NCBI RefSeq assembly: GCF_020911925.1
Contig: NZ_CP087134.1
Location: 2,666,001 to 2,730,000, forward strand
Length of the DNA: 64,000 nt
Source: Flavobacterium cupriresistens
GTDB lineage: Bacteria > Bacteroidota > Bacteroidia > Flavobacteriales > Flavobacteriaceae
Direction: 5' to 3'
Below the pieces are notes generated by a model. That model did no database searches and had not been told where the DNA came from. It saw only the letters and a program-made list of their open reading frames with translations. This document shows, piece by piece, positions 44,266 to 54,526 of the stretch; position 1 is the first letter of the stretch, and every line of letters starts with the position of its first letter. The translations under genes and the position numbers were made by a program.

Positions 44266-45708
44266 ATGCAAAATACTTCTATAAAATTAGCCGCAACAAA
44301 AGGAATTTTTTGGTCAGCGGTGGATAAATTTGCTGTTCAATTCGGACAATTTATAGCGAGTATCATACTTGCCAGAATTTTGGTTCCCGAAGATTTTGGT
44401 TTAATAGGCATGTTAACCATTTTTATAGCTTTATCACAAACTTTTATTGAAAGTGGATTGAACATCGGACTAATTCAACGCCAAGACAGGGAAGAGGTTG
44501 ATTTTTCGACCCTATTTGTTTTCAATTTGGCTGTAAGTAGTTTTTTTTATTTGCTGTTATTTCTATCAGCACCATTTATCGCCTCTTTTTTTGAACAACC
44601 TCAATTAACGAATCTAGCGAGAATGTTGAGTTTAAGTCTGCTTATAAATGCTTTTGCAATCGTTCAACGAACGAAACTAACAATTGCAGTTGATTTCAAA
44701 TCTATAGCAAAAAGTAATATAATCGGAATGCTTTCAGGAGGCGTATGTGGAGTGCTGGCTGCTATAAATGGATATGAAGTCTGGTCTTTGGTTGTTCAAA
44801 TACTGGTTGGTTCTTTTGCTTCGTCTGTGTCTTTATGGTTTTTTAGTAATTGGGTTCCTTCTATTGCTTTTTCAAGAAAATCATTTAAATCATTATTTGG
44901 GTATGGTTCAAAATTACTAGCAGCTGGTTTGTATGCTCAAATTTTAAATAATGTATATACAATTTGTTTAGGGAAATTTTACTCAACGGTTTCATTAGGG
45001 TATTACACCAGAGCAAAGAGTTTTGCTGATATAGCGGCAGGTACAATTACAAGTATTCTGCAACAGGCCACATTTCCAATTCTTACTATAGTACAACATG
45101 ATAAAGAGAAATTGGTTTCTATTTACAGCAGAATGATTCGAATGTCTGCTTTTGTGATTATCCCACTAATGACGCTCATCGCGCTGTTGGCCAAACCGAT
45201 CGTTGTAATAGTTCTTACCGAAAAATGGATTTCTTTAATTCCACTTTTGCAATGGATTGTTTTTTCACGTGTTTTTCTTCCTATGAGTGCCATAAATTTA
45301 AATTTACTAAAGGCAATCGGACGTTCTGATTTGTTTCTAAAGGTAGATTTGTCTAAGCTGCCTTTCACAGTATTAGCTATGATTATTACCATTCCTCTTG
45401 GTGTAAAAGCCATAGTAATCGGGCATGTTGTTACATCGGCTTTGTTTTTTGTCTTCAATGCTTACTTGCCAGGAAAATTGTATGGCTATGGAGCAATTAG
45501 GCAAATAAAAGACACGCTGCCTTTTATTGTTGCTACGATAGGAATGTCGATTTTAGTATATAGTATGATTTACTTTATAGAGAATTTGGTCTTACAATTA
45601 TTTTTAGGTGCTATTCTTGGGCCGATAACCTATTTGTTTATTTGTTGGTTATTGAAATTAGAGGAGCTTAAAGAGGTTTGGCAATTGTTTTTGAAGGCAT
45701 TTCGCTAA
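44266..45708 (+). CDS. Wzx/WzxC-type lipid-linked oligosaccharide flippase
   Basis: A 480-residue inner-membrane protein with about 12-14 helices, beginning AATKGIFWSAVDKFAVQFGQFIASIILARILVPEDFG, which is the diagnostic Wzx/RfbX N-terminus. It would flip undecaprenyl-linked repeat units across the membrane. It is the last glycan gene before the toxin island, and no Wzy-like polymerase is seen in the window. The operon context (acyltransferase, aminotransferase, phosphotransferase) supports the role. Confidence 0.9.
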   Translation: MQNTSIKLAATKGIFWSAVDKFAVQFGQFIASIILARILVPEDFGLIGMLTIFIALSQTFIESGLNIGLIQRQDREEVDFSTLFVFNLAVSSFFYLLLFLSAPFIASFFEQPQLTNLARMLSLSLLINAFAIVQRTKLTIAVDFKSIAKSNIIGMLSGGVCGVLAAINGYEVWSLVVQILVGSFASSVSLWFFSNWVPSIAFSRKSFKSLFGYGSKLLAAGLYAQILNNVYTICLGKFYSTVSLGYYTRAKSFADIAAGTITSILQQATFPILTIVQHDKEKLVSIYSRMIRMSAFVIIPLMTLIALLAKPIVVIVLTEKWISLIPLLQWIVFSRVFLPMSAINLNLLKAIGRSDLFLKVDLSKLPFTVLAMIITIPLGVKAIVIGHVVTSALFFVFNAYLPGKLYGYGAIRQIKDTLPFIVATIGMSILVYSMIYFIENLVLQLFLGAILGPITYLFICWLLKLEELKEVWQLFLKAFR

Positions 45709-45909
45709 TTCTGAGATATTGGTTTTTGTTAAAAGACTAACCGTCTTCTTAAATATTATTTTAATGTTACTCTTTCTCCTTTTTTATTCTTTTCAAGGTT
45801 GCTTTTTTTTTTCTACTTCAAAAGCTAAAGCGTTGTAATGGTTCAGGCCTTTACTAATTTTATTTATCTGATTATACTGTGTATTTATTATAGGAAATAG
45901 GTAATTTTT
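45709..45909. other. Gap at the left edge of the toxin island
   Basis: About 200 bases without a gene between the flippase stop and the island promoter. T-rich, with no repeat, attachment site or transposase remnant that I can identify. Confidence 0.4.
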
Positions 45910-45942
45910 TTGTAGGATATATCTTTAATTTGTTTATTTTTG
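45910..45942 (+). promoter_or_regulatory. Promoter of the RHS toxin operon
   Basis: TTG at 45910-45912 and TATTTTTG at 45935-45942, separated by 22 bases, fit TTG-N17-23-TAnnTTTG. They lie 28 bases before the first ATG (45970). The three following genes are closely spaced, so this promoter probably serves all of them and the toxin. Confidence 0.65.
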
Positions 45943-45969
45943 TAGAAAAAATCTTGTAAATAATAATTT

Positions 45970-46947
45970 ATGAAAAAGTTAGTCTTACTGCTGGTGATAT
46001 TTTTACGAGCAATGTTTTCTTTTGGTCAAACGGGCACAGTCACTTCAGTTGGTGCATTAACTATTGGTACCGACGGTACAAATGTAACCTCTACTGTCGT
46101 AAACAGTACCACAATTCCTATAATAACTTTGAATATTCCATACGCTAGTTCAACAGCTACGGGATTAGTTACAACAGGAAATCAAATATTTGCAGGACAA
46201 AAAACATTTGCAAAAAGTATTACTTCAGATCCAGTAGCAGTATCTACAACTAACACCGAGTTTTATCGCATTGCAATAAGTGGAAAAACTGTTGCCGCTG
46301 GGAAGTTTTTTGAATTATTTAAAGGATGGGGTACTGTAACGGGATCAACTTCAAGCGGTATTACAGATGTTGGATTAAGAATATCAAATGATATTTCCGG
46401 AATGCCATACCCTTCTTTGAGTTTAGGTAGAGATAACAAACAAAACATTTGGCTTTGTTCTATTCCCGCAGCATTAATTGATGGTATTTCACAAATTAAC
46501 AGCAGATTGCAAATTGGATATGATCAATGGACTCCTGATACCTCTAATACCAATACCCTTTCCGTAAATGGTACGGGCTATTTTGCTTCAAACATAGGTA
46601 TCGGAACAACCAATTTTGTTGATGGAGGAGATATGTATCGTCTTTCAGTAAAAGGAAAAATCAGAGCCGAGGAAATAAAAGTATACAATACTTGGGCAGA
46701 TTATGTTTTTAACCCGTCTTATAAATTACCTGCTTTAAGTGAAATTGAAGCTTTTATTGCTAAGAATGGCCACTTACCCAATGTGCCATCTGCTAAAGAG
46801 ATCACAGAGAATGGTTTACAATTAGGTGAGATGGCAAGAATTCAACAGGAAAAAATCGAAGAACTTACTCTTTACCTGATTCAGCAAAACAAGGAAATTG
46901 AGGAATTAAAACTACAAGTTAAAGCATTATTAACTATTAAAAAATAA
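45970..46947 (+). CDS. Secreted tail-fibre-like protein with C-terminal coiled coil
   Basis: A 325-residue protein with signal peptide (residues 1-19, ending FSFGQ). The N-terminal region is Thr/Ser/Val-rich with phage-tail-like wording (GTVTSVGALTIGTDG, LVTTGNQIFAGQKTFAK). The middle has NGTGYFASNIGIGTTN, common in Bacteroidota surface proteins. The C-terminus has SEIEAFIAKNGHLPNVPSA and then the coiled-coil RIQQEKIEELTLYLIQQNKE, as in proteins related to intramolecular-chaperone tail fibres. It probably forms a trimeric extracellular stalk. As first gene of the RHS operon it may help surface display or delivery; this is inference. Confidence 0.7.
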   Translation: MKKLVLLLVIFLRAMFSFGQTGTVTSVGALTIGTDGTNVTSTVVNSTTIPIITLNIPYASSTATGLVTTGNQIFAGQKTFAKSITSDPVAVSTTNTEFYRIAISGKTVAAGKFFELFKGWGTVTGSTSSGITDVGLRISNDISGMPYPSLSLGRDNKQNIWLCSIPAALIDGISQINSRLQIGYDQWTPDTSNTNTLSVNGTGYFASNIGIGTTNFVDGGDMYRLSVKGKIRAEEIKVYNTWADYVFNPSYKLPALSEIEAFIAKNGHLPNVPSAKEITENGLQLGEMARIQQEKIEELTLYLIQQNKEIEELKLQVKALLTIKK

Positions 46948-46982
46948 TGTGTTCTTTTTTAATAAATATAATTGTTTAAAGT

Positions 46983-47420
46983 ATGAAATACTATATAACC
47001 TTATTGGTATTAGGTTTTTCGTTATTGTCTAAAGCGCAAACAAAAATTAAGTTTAGCTATGATGATGCAGGAAACCAAATAAGCAGAATTTTATGCATTA
47101 ATTGTACCTCAAAATCTGTAAAAGAAGTTAAAGCTATTGTTGAAGACGATTTAGAAAAGTTTTCAAAAGAAGATGTGATTTCTTATTATCCGAATCCTGT
47201 AAAAGAAGAACTCTATCTTCAGTGGGAGCTTGCCCAAGATAATTATGTAAAATTTGTACAGGTTTATTCTATGACAGGACAAGTTTTAAGAAACTATCAA
47301 ACAAATGAAACTACAAAAAACTTGATAATCTCTTTTCAGAGCTTCCCTTCAGGAGTTTATATTGTACTACTTTCATATAAAGCAGGTGAAGATAAGTCTA
47401 TAAAAATTGTTAAACAGTAA
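46983..47420 (+). CDS. Small T9SS type A sorting-domain protein with one YD motif
   Basis: A 145-residue protein: signal peptide (residues 1-18, LLSKAQ), a single RHS/YD-like motif FSYDDAGNQISR (about 23-34), then a linker and a C-terminal T9SS type A domain (about 66-145) with ISYYPNPVKEELYLQW, VYSMTGQVLRNYQ and FPSGVYIVLL ending KIVKQ. The T9SS domain directs export through the outer membrane by the gliding-associated secretion system. It ends 6 bases before the RHS gene, which lacks such a domain. It could guide the RHS protein to the T9SS in trans, or be a separate surface protein. Confidence 0.82.
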   Translation: MKYYITLLVLGFSLLSKAQTKIKFSYDDAGNQISRILCINCTSKSVKEVKAIVEDDLEKFSKEDVISYYPNPVKEELYLQWELAQDNYVKFVQVYSMTGQVLRNYQTNETTKNLIISFQSFPSGVYIVLLSYKAGEDKSIKIVKQ

Positions 47421-47426
47421 AAGATT

Positions 47427-50400
47427 ATGAAGAAATTTCACTTTGTCCTTATACTTTTATTTATTAGTTTAATTATTTCAGCGCAAACTTCTCCAACGGG
47501 ATCTTCAACAGAAGTTGGAATAACCGAAGGCCAATTATCAGTCTCACTATCAGGTGGAGCAAATTATACTGTTCCTATTGCAGTTCCACCAGGAATTAAT
47601 GGAGTTTTACCACAAGTAAGTTTGGTTTATAATAGCCAGGGAGGTAATGGAATTGCAGGATATGGTTGGAACATTTCGGGAGTCTCTGCGATTACAAGAA
47701 CTTCATCTACAAAATATCACGACGGAACAATTGACCCTGTAGATTTTGATATTTTAGATAGATTTGCTTTTGATGGTCAAAGATTAATAGTAAAAAGCGG
47801 AACTGCTGGAGTCTATGGGGCTGATGGAACGGTTTATGAAACTGAAAATTTTTCAAATGTAAAAATAACATCTTATGGTTCTCACCCCAGTGGGGTTAAT
47901 TATGGACCAGCTTATTTTATAGTAGAATATCCAGATGGATCAAAATCGTATTATGGTAATTCTACAGATTGTCGTTCAGCGACAGATTGGTCAATTTCCT
48001 ATTGGGAAAATCCTCAGGGCGTTCGAATAAGTTATACATATGTATTAAGCAATAATATTTTAAACATAAGCTCAATAAAATATGGGGCAAGAACAACAAG
48101 TGCACCTATAAACGAAATTCAATTTGTTTATGAGACTAGACAAAGACCAGAGCAAGCTTATATTGGAGGATTAAGTCTTGTAAGAGATACGATACTTAAA
48201 GAGCTTAAAGTAATTGGAAACGCAGTAGGTTTTAGAAATTATATTTTAGATTATGATAAAACATCTTTAGATTATCAACGATTAGTTTCTATAACAGAAA
48301 AAAGTGGAGATGGTAGTAAAAGTTATAATCCAACTGTTTTTGAATATCAATCATCGGCAAATAGCTCTTTACCTTTAGGAGCAAAAGAACCTGCAAATAT
48401 TGATTTTTCAGGGATTAATTTTGTGAATACAGGGTATATTTCAGGAGATTTTGATACTGATGGCAAAATAGATATAATTTTATATTCTCCAACTGGCACT
48501 GATGCTAAAAAAAAGTATTGGCTGTATAATAATATTATTGCAGGTAGTGCTAATATAAGTTCTATGCATGATGTAGGTAAGTTTGAAGAAATTTTTCCTT
48601 CTACATTTTTAAGTTCAAATAATAAGGTGTTGCCTCAAGGATGGGTAATTTCGAAAAAAACAGATACAAGTTATACTTTTACAACTTATGGTATTGGCTC
48701 AACATCTCATATATCAGAACAATACAATAGGGTAGTGAACTTTCCTACGGTTGTTATGAGTGATGACTGTGATTTGAATTGTAATGTACTAGGGAAAAGA
48801 TATGGAATTTTTTCAAAGAGAATTTTATCCGGAGATTTTAATGGGGATGGTTTAACAGATGTCATTGCTATTGACACTAAGCTAGACTATTTCAATAACT
48901 GTATTTATGACCCCACTATGGGGGTTTGTGGAACTTCTACTACTCCACAAGAAATGAGATCAAAAAAGGTGTATTTTATTGATTTAAAAAGAGATAATAC
49001 AGTAGATTTTTTGCATGATTCAGGAGAATTAATTTCAGATGTATCAGGTTCTAAAGTAGAAGTAATTGACTTTGATGGAGATGGTAAATCCGATTTTATA
49101 GTTTTTGATTCAGGGTTTGTAAAAGTGTATACTTTAGATCGTACAAATAAATTGATATTGATGTACCAAAATACAACTTCAGATTCAGGAATAATGTTAG
49201 ACAGGCCTGTTTTAATGGGGGATTATAATGGAGACGGAAAAACAGATTTTGTGATACCAAATGCAGTAAATCAAGATAGTTGGAATTTTTATTTATCGAA
49301 TGGAGTAAGTTTCAATAAGGTAAATGGGGCTATTGGATTAGAATATAAAACTTCAGAATTTGGATTCTATGGTGTAAAAGGTTGGAGTCTAAATGATACA
49401 TATAGTTTAAATGAGAGAAGTTATATTGCTAATGATTATAATGGAGATGGCAAAACGGATATTCTATATCAACAAAATCTAACCGTTGAGCGTGAAGGAG
49501 AAAAATATGATAATAGAGGAACCCCACAGTTGACAAAATTAGTTCTATTAGAAAATAAATTGGTTACAGGTAATGTGATTAATTTTTCAATGATTAATAC
49601 ACCAACTCAAGTGGCAGGAATTAGAAGATATCCTATTGCAGTATTTACAAATCATAATGAGGTAAATCAAAATTTAGAATACAGTTTAATAAGCGATAAT
49701 AAGATTGTAACTTTTAACGGTCCTAAAGATAATAGAAAAGATGTTTTAGTAAATTCTATTACGACAGGTAATGGTGTGAAAGAAAAGATAACATATAATG
49801 CATTAAAGCAAGATGAATATGAACCTTTTTATACACCAACTCTTTTTGTCGAAACTTTTCCAAATATTGATGTTACAATAGCACCAAGTTTAAAAATGGT
49901 GACTAAGCTTGAAAAGAGCAGTAAAAATGTTTATAAAAAGCAATTGTTTCTCTATAGTGGAGCGGTTTCTAATTTAGAAGGATTAGGCTTTATGGGTTTT
50001 CGTTCTACAGTTCGTACTAATTGGCACGATGATAATACTGCTGTTATTTCGAGCATTTCAAAAAATGACATGTCTTTAAGGGGGGCAAATGTAGAAAATT
50101 ATACGGTATTAGGTCTTAATACTCCATTAATTCCAAAACCTAATGAAATAACAACTCCTAGTACAATAATCAAAGAAGGAACTTATACTGTAACAGGTAC
50201 GGAAAATCTGGTTGCTACACAGAGTATTACATTAAAATCCAACATGTGGGTAAAATCAGGAAGCACATTTTCTGCAACAATAAATGAAGATGCTAATTTT
50301 GGTACTTCGTTGGGGACTCCAAGTGATTTTATAACAAAATCATTATTGACATACGAAAGTGAATTATTACCGAATAAAGTTTTTAAAATTAAAAATACGA

Positions 50401-53400
50401 AATTAAAACAATTTAATAATTTAGAGGGTACTGGTAGTGAGAGCATAACAGAATATGACACTAATAATAATCCAATAAAATCAACTACAAATTTAAAAGA
50501 AGGCTCTAGGACTGTACAAACAAGTCTTTCAAATATTTCTTATCACCCTTCTTCTCAATCTCCTTATATAGTTGGTAGACCAGCTGGCAAAGTACAAACT
50601 GTAAAAACTTCAACAGATGTTATGTCATCAGAGGAGCTCTATACTTATTCTAATAGTTTGTTAACTCAGGTTAAGAAAAAAGGAACAAATACAGATTATA
50701 TTACAGAGGATAATGTTTATGATGTATTTGGAAATATTACTAAAAAAAATATTACCGTACCAGGACTTTCAACTAGAATCACAAATTATGTTTATGATAC
50801 TTCTGGTCGTTTTTTGATAAAAAGTACTGATATAGAAGGGATTTCTGTAGATTTTGTATATAATTTGAGTAATGGACTATTAATGTCAGAAACAGATCCT
50901 TATGGATTAACCACCGTATATTTGTATGATTCTTTTTTCAAGAAAACAAAAACAACTGATTATTTAGGTAAAAGTAAAACTTATAATTATACACGTAGTA
51001 GTGAGAAAACAATTATTACCGGCTCGGGAGAAGATGGATCTTCGACAGAAGAAATATTCGATGACTTGGGAAGAAAAATAAAAATAGGGTCTAAAAACAT
51101 TATGGGTACATATTCAAATGTTTTTTACTATTATGATATTTATGATCGAAATTATAAAGTAAGCCAACCTACTTTTGGGCTTTCTCCAATCCAATTTAAT
51201 GAAACTAAATTTGATGTATATGGGAGAACTATTCAGAATATTGATTATACAGGAAAGATTACTAATACTAGTTATTCAAGTCTTACTACTACAATAAATG
51301 ATGGTACAAAAAACAAGATTATAACTAAAAATGCTATCGGTAATGTTGTATCTATAACTGATGCACCTGGTGGAACTGTTAATTATACTTATTTTGCCAA
51401 CGGAAACCTAAAAGAATCCGATTATGCAGGCGCAAAAACGGTTATTACACAAGATGGTTGGGGCAGGAAGACAAGATTGGTAGATTCATCGGCAGGTACT
51501 TATATTTATGAGTACAATGCTTTTGGAGAAACTTTAAAAGAGTCGACACCTAATGGAATAACTAATTATAAATTTAACAATGTTGGAAAATTAGAAGAAA
51601 AAACAATATCAGGAACTAATACCAATTCAAAATCTACTTATACATATGATTCTTCAACTAAGCTTATAGTAAGTAGCAAGTTTGAAGATTTAACAAACGG
51701 AGCTAATACGATCACTACTGTTTATACCTATGACAATTCAAAAAGAATTAATAAAACTACAGAGACGACACCGTATGCTGTATTTACCAAAGAGCTAACT
51801 TATGACGGATTTGGCAGAGTAGATACCGAAAGTTCAGTGGCGGCAGCTGGAGGAAAAAGTAGTGGAAAAATAGTGAGAAATACCTACAAAAATGGTTCAC
51901 ATTGGCAAATACTCGATAATGAGACCAATGCTGTATTATGGCAAACCAATTCTGTAAATGATAGAGGACAATTATTGACTGCTCAAAACGGGCCAATAAC
52001 GATAACAAATACTTATGATACATATGGTTTTGTATCACAATCTAAATATGATAAAACCAATGGTTTAACAAACATCCTGACTTTAAATACTATTTTTGAT
52101 GTTAAGAAGTCAAATTTAACAAGTCGTTCGAATAGTTTATTTGGTTGGAATGAAAGTTTTGAATACGATGCTCTGGATCGTCTAACCAAGTTTAAGAATG
52201 TTCAAGGCGTACAAGAAACACAAGTTTATGACGATAGGGGTAGGATAACACAGAACAATTTAGGAACGTATAAGTATACAAAAACAGACAATCCATATCA
52301 AAATACAGAAATTAATCCTACAAATGAGGCATTGGACTATTATACGTTAAAACAAAAGCAATTTATTAGTTATAATAGTTTTAAAAGCCCTGTACAAATA
52401 GAAGAAACAGGAATTGATAAAATAAGTTTTGTTTATAATGACGGGAACGATCGTACGGCAATGTTTTATGGAAGTGTTCAAGATGATAAGCTTTTAAGAC
52501 CCAAACGTAAATATTATTCTGCCGATGGCAGTATGGAGATTAAACATAATATTGTTACAGGAGTTTTTGAGTTTACAACCTATATAGGAGGAGATGGTTA
52601 TTCTGCTCCAATAGTGATGAAAAGTAACGGAGAAACCCAAAAGTATTTATATTTACAACGTGATTATCAGGGCTCTATATTGGCGATAACAGATCAATCA
52701 GGAGCAATTATAGAAAAGAGATTATTTGATGCTTGGGGTGCTATTATAAAAGTACAAGACGGAGCAGGCAATATATTGACGGAATTAACGGTTCTAGATA
52801 GAGGTTATACAGGACACGAACATTTACAAACTGTAGGCATTATAAATATGAACGGTCGTTTATACGACCCTAAATTGCATCGTTTTTTACAGCCGGATAA
52901 TAATATTCAAGACCCTTCAAATACTCAGAACTATAATCGCTATGGATATTGCTGGAATAATCCTTTAAAATATACTGATCCAAGTGGAGAGATTGTATGG
53001 GCACCTATCATTGCAGGTGCTATCATTGGTGCTATTATTGGTGCAGTTGGTTATGGTGTACAGGCAATACAAACAGGAAATTGGAGTTGGGGACAATTTA
53101 GTATTTCTGTTTTAAGTGGAGCTGCTATTGGAGCAATAACTGGAGGTGTGGATCCTTCAAGTAGTGTTTTAAGTGCAGCTTCTGTAGGGCAAGCTGTCGC
53201 AACTGGTTTCGTGTCTGCCATCTTACCTTCTTATGGAGTACAGGTTGGAGATTGGAGTTTTAATATTTCTCCTGCTATTGCCTTTGGAAATACTTCGGGT
53301 ATTGGGGCTAGTCTTTCTGTAGGATATAGTAGTGGTGATTTTAGTTTTTCAGCTGGAGTTGGTATTATGAGTAATAGTAATTATAGCGGATTTGGTAAGA

Positions 53401-53984
53401 ACGGGTTAGAAATACGAAAGTCTATTCTTGCTGCTTATGATGATGGTAAAACAGGGGTTAGTTTAGGAACAAATTTCTGGAGTGGCGATTTTAAACAACA
53501 AACAGGAACATTAGGATTACATTTTGGGGATTTTAGAGCGCAATATGAAAATGATGGTAAACCCTTTAGCGGGATATCTGCTGATGGTAATGATCAGTAT
53601 AGAACGGCAGCTTTGTCTTTAAGTGTTGGAGAATTTGGTACAGGTTTTAATTTATTTACAGGAACTAGAACTAAGGAAGACTATTATTACGAAGATAATA
53701 ATATGTCAGGTGGTAAATTAGGAAATTTTTCAATTGGTCGTTTTGGAGAATATTATAAAAATGGGTTCGTTCATGAAAGAGGAACGCCTTATAGAATGGG
53801 AGCGGCTTATTTTAGTTACAAATCTTACAGAGTAGGAGTAAATAGTGAATGGATAAGACATGCCATACAAAATGTTGCTATTCATGGAACTTTTATAGCT
53901 AATCAAAGAATGTTTGAAATGCAGAACGGAGACTGGAACGGGTATTTTCAATATAAAACCTCTAATATATTTACAACATGGTAA
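47427..53984 (+). CDS. Giant SpvB/FG-GAP/RHS polymorphic toxin with type-23-like C-terminal domain
   Basis: A 2185-residue protein. Signal peptide 1-20 (LIISAQ). SpvB-type domain about 25-260 (TEVGITEGQLSVSLSGGANY, GWNISGVSAITR). Several FG-GAP/VCBS calcium-binding units lie about 330-690 (GDFNGDGLTDVIA, DFDGDGKSDFIVF, GDYNGDGKTDFVI, NDYNGDGKTDILY). YD repeats about 1150-1740 lead to the RHS core (YDPKLHRFLQPDNNIQDPSN, NRYGYCWNNPLKYTDPSGE, ending near residue 1854). A Gly/Ala-rich hydrophobic stretch (GAIIGAIIGAVGY) follows, then a 300-residue beta-rich C-terminus resembling polymorphic toxin type 23. The last residues are YKTSNIFTTW. The shell probably encloses and delivers the tip; the toxin mode of action is unknown. 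Confidence 0.87.
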   Translation: MKKFHFVLILLFISLIISAQTSPTGSSTEVGITEGQLSVSLSGGANYTVPIAVPPGINGVLPQVSLVYNSQGGNGIAGYGWNISGVSAITRTSSTKYHDGTIDPVDFDILDRFAFDGQRLIVKSGTAGVYGADGTVYETENFSNVKITSYGSHPSGVNYGPAYFIVEYPDGSKSYYGNSTDCRSATDWSISYWENPQGVRISYTYVLSNNILNISSIKYGARTTSAPINEIQFVYETRQRPEQAYIGGLSLVRDTILKELKVIGNAVGFRNYILDYDKTSLDYQRLVSITEKSGDGSKSYNPTVFEYQSSANSSLPLGAKEPANIDFSGINFVNTGYISGDFDTDGKIDIILYSPTGTDAKKKYWLYNNIIAGSANISSMHDVGKFEEIFPSTFLSSNNKVLPQGWVISKKTDTSYTFTTYGIGSTSHISEQYNRVVNFPTVVMSDDCDLNCNVLGKRYGIFSKRILSGDFNGDGLTDVIAIDTKLDYFNNCIYDPTMGVCGTSTTPQEMRSKKVYFIDLKRDNTVDFLHDSGELISDVSGSKVEVIDFDGDGKSDFIVFDSGFVKVYTLDRTNKLILMYQNTTSDSGIMLDRPVLMGDYNGDGKTDFVIPNAVNQDSWNFYLSNGVSFNKVNGAIGLEYKTSEFGFYGVKGWSLNDTYSLNERSYIANDYNGDGKTDILYQQNLTVEREGEKYDNRGTPQLTKLVLLENKLVTGNVINFSMINTPTQVAGIRRYPIAVFTNHNEVNQNLEYSLISDNKIVTFNGPKDNRKDVLVNSITTGNGVKEKITYNALKQDEYEPFYTPTLFVETFPNIDVTIAPSLKMVTKLEKSSKNVYKKQLFLYSGAVSNLEGLGFMGFRSTVRTNWHDDNTAVISSISKNDMSLRGANVENYTVLGLNTPLIPKPNEITTPSTIIKEGTYTVTGTENLVATQSITLKSNMWVKSGSTFSATINEDANFGTSLGTPSDFITKSLLTYESELLPNKVFKIKNTKLKQFNNLEGTGSESITEYDTNNNPIKSTTNLKEGSRTVQTSLSNISYHPSSQSPYIVGRPAGKVQTVKTSTDVMSSEELYTYSNSLLTQVKKKGTNTDYITEDNVYDVFGNITKKNITVPGLSTRITNYVYDTSGRFLIKSTDIEGISVDFVYNLSNGLLMSETDPYGLTTVYLYDSFFKKTKTTDYLGKSKTYNYTRSSEKTIITGSGEDGSSTEEIFDDLGRKIKIGSKNIMGTYSNVFYYYDIYDRNYKVSQPTFGLSPIQFNETKFDVYGRTIQNIDYTGKITNTSYSSLTTTINDGTKNKIITKNAIGNVVSITDAPGGTVNYTYFANGNLKESDYAGAKTVITQDGWGRKTRLVDSSAGTYIYEYNAFGETLKESTPNGITNYKFNNVGKLEEKTISGTNTNSKSTYTYDSSTKLIVSSKFEDLTNGANTITTVYTYDNSKRINKTTETTPYAVFTKELTYDGFGRVDTESSVAAAGGKSSGKIVRNTYKNGSHWQILDNETNAVLWQTNSVNDRGQLLTAQNGPITITNTYDTYGFVSQSKYDKTNGLTNILTLNTIFDVKKSNLTSRSNSLFGWNESFEYDALDRLTKFKNVQGVQETQVYDDRGRITQNNLGTYKYTKTDNPYQNTEINPTNEALDYYTLKQKQFISYNSFKSPVQIEETGIDKISFVYNDGNDRTAMFYGSVQDDKLLRPKRKYYSADGSMEIKHNIVTGVFEFTTYIGGDGYSAPIVMKSNGETQKYLYLQRDYQGSILAITDQSGAIIEKRLFDAWGAIIKVQDGAGNILTELTVLDRGYTGHEHLQTVGIINMNGRLYDPKLHRFLQPDNNIQDPSNTQNYNRYGYCWNNPLKYTDPSGEIVWAPIIAGAIIGAIIGAVGYGVQAIQTGNWSWGQFSISVLSGAAIGAITGGVDPSSSVLSAASVGQAVATGFVSAILPSYGVQVGDWSFNISPAIAFGNTSGIGASLSVGYSSGDFSFSAGVGIMSNSNYSGFGKNGLEIRKSILAAYDDGKTGVSLGTNFWSGDFKQQTGTLGLHFGDFRAQYENDGKPFSGISADGNDQYRTAALSLSVGEFGTGFNLFTGTRTKEDYYYEDNNMSGGKLGNFSIGRFGEYYKNGFVHERGTPYRMGAAYFSYKSYRVGVNSEWIRHAIQNVAIHGTFIANQRMFEMQNGDWNGYFQYKTSNIFTTW
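53082..53467 (+). repeat. 386-bp conserved toxin-tip segment, copy A (inside the RHS gene)
   Basis: Begins tggagttggggacaa and ends aaacaggggttagtttagg. It recurs at 55105-55490 and 56534-56919, each differing from this copy at about ten positions by my manual alignment. The C-terminal tip sequences diverge strongly only after this segment, so it can serve as homology for swapping tips. Confidence 0.88.
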
Positions 53985-54499
53985 GACTATTTTATTTAAT
54001 TATACTTTGTGTCATTTTGTCTTGTAGTTCAGGACATAATGATAAATATGGTATTTATATTCCAAACAACCCGAACTATACTTTGAAAGGTAAAAAAGGG
54101 GATAAAATTCCAAAAGAATTAGATACTATAAACGTATATGAATTTTATGGTTATTATAGTAATAATAATTTAATTGAAGATGAAGCAGCAGATGGATGGA
54201 AAGGCTATAAAAAATTCATTTCAAATGGTAGAGTTTATAGCTTTGGAACTGCTAAATTAGAAGAAAAAAGTCTTGATCCAAATTATGCTAATAAAGGTTA
54301 TTATATATATAATGAAAAAAATAAAGAAATAAAACATGAGGTTTTTACAAATGGTAACGGAGGACAATTTGTTATTCTAAAATACAAGTTAAGTAAAGAA
54401 GGAGATACATTAACTAGTTTAGAAAATGGAAAAAAAAATCATGTTTATATTAGATTTATAATTCCTAAAGAATGGAAAAAGTATAAAATTAATTGGTAA
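53978..54499 (+). CDS. Candidate immunity lipoprotein 1
   Basis: A 173-residue lipoprotein (IILCVILSC, Cys16) with no family I recognise. It starts at an ATG lying in the last seven bases of the RHS toxin (ATGGTAA is shared, out of frame with the toxin Trp-stop). The body is polar and beta-like: FISNGRVYSFG, NKGYYIYNEKN, GGQFVILKYKL, KEGDTLTSLENG, ending YKINW. Candidates 2 and 3 show a similar order of patterns (xNGRxxxF, GDTL, final W). Position, coupling and lipid anchor suggest an immunity protein protecting against the adjacent toxin tip in the periplasm. No test of function is possible here. Confidence 0.7.
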   Translation: MVRLFYLIILCVILSCSSGHNDKYGIYIPNNPNYTLKGKKGDKIPKELDTINVYEFYGYYSNNNLIEDEAADGWKGYKKFISNGRVYSFGTAKLEEKSLDPNYANKGYYIYNEKNKEIKHEVFTNGNGGQFVILKYKLSKEGDTLTSLENGKKNHVYIRFIIPKEWKKYKINW

Positions 54500-54526
54500 A
54501 AAGAAGTGTATGATTATATCTAGGAA

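Noticed and set aside
50183..52038. Minus-strand open frames inside the RHS gene
   Set aside because: They are shadows of the single uninterrupted 2185-codon plus-strand frame and resemble no family.
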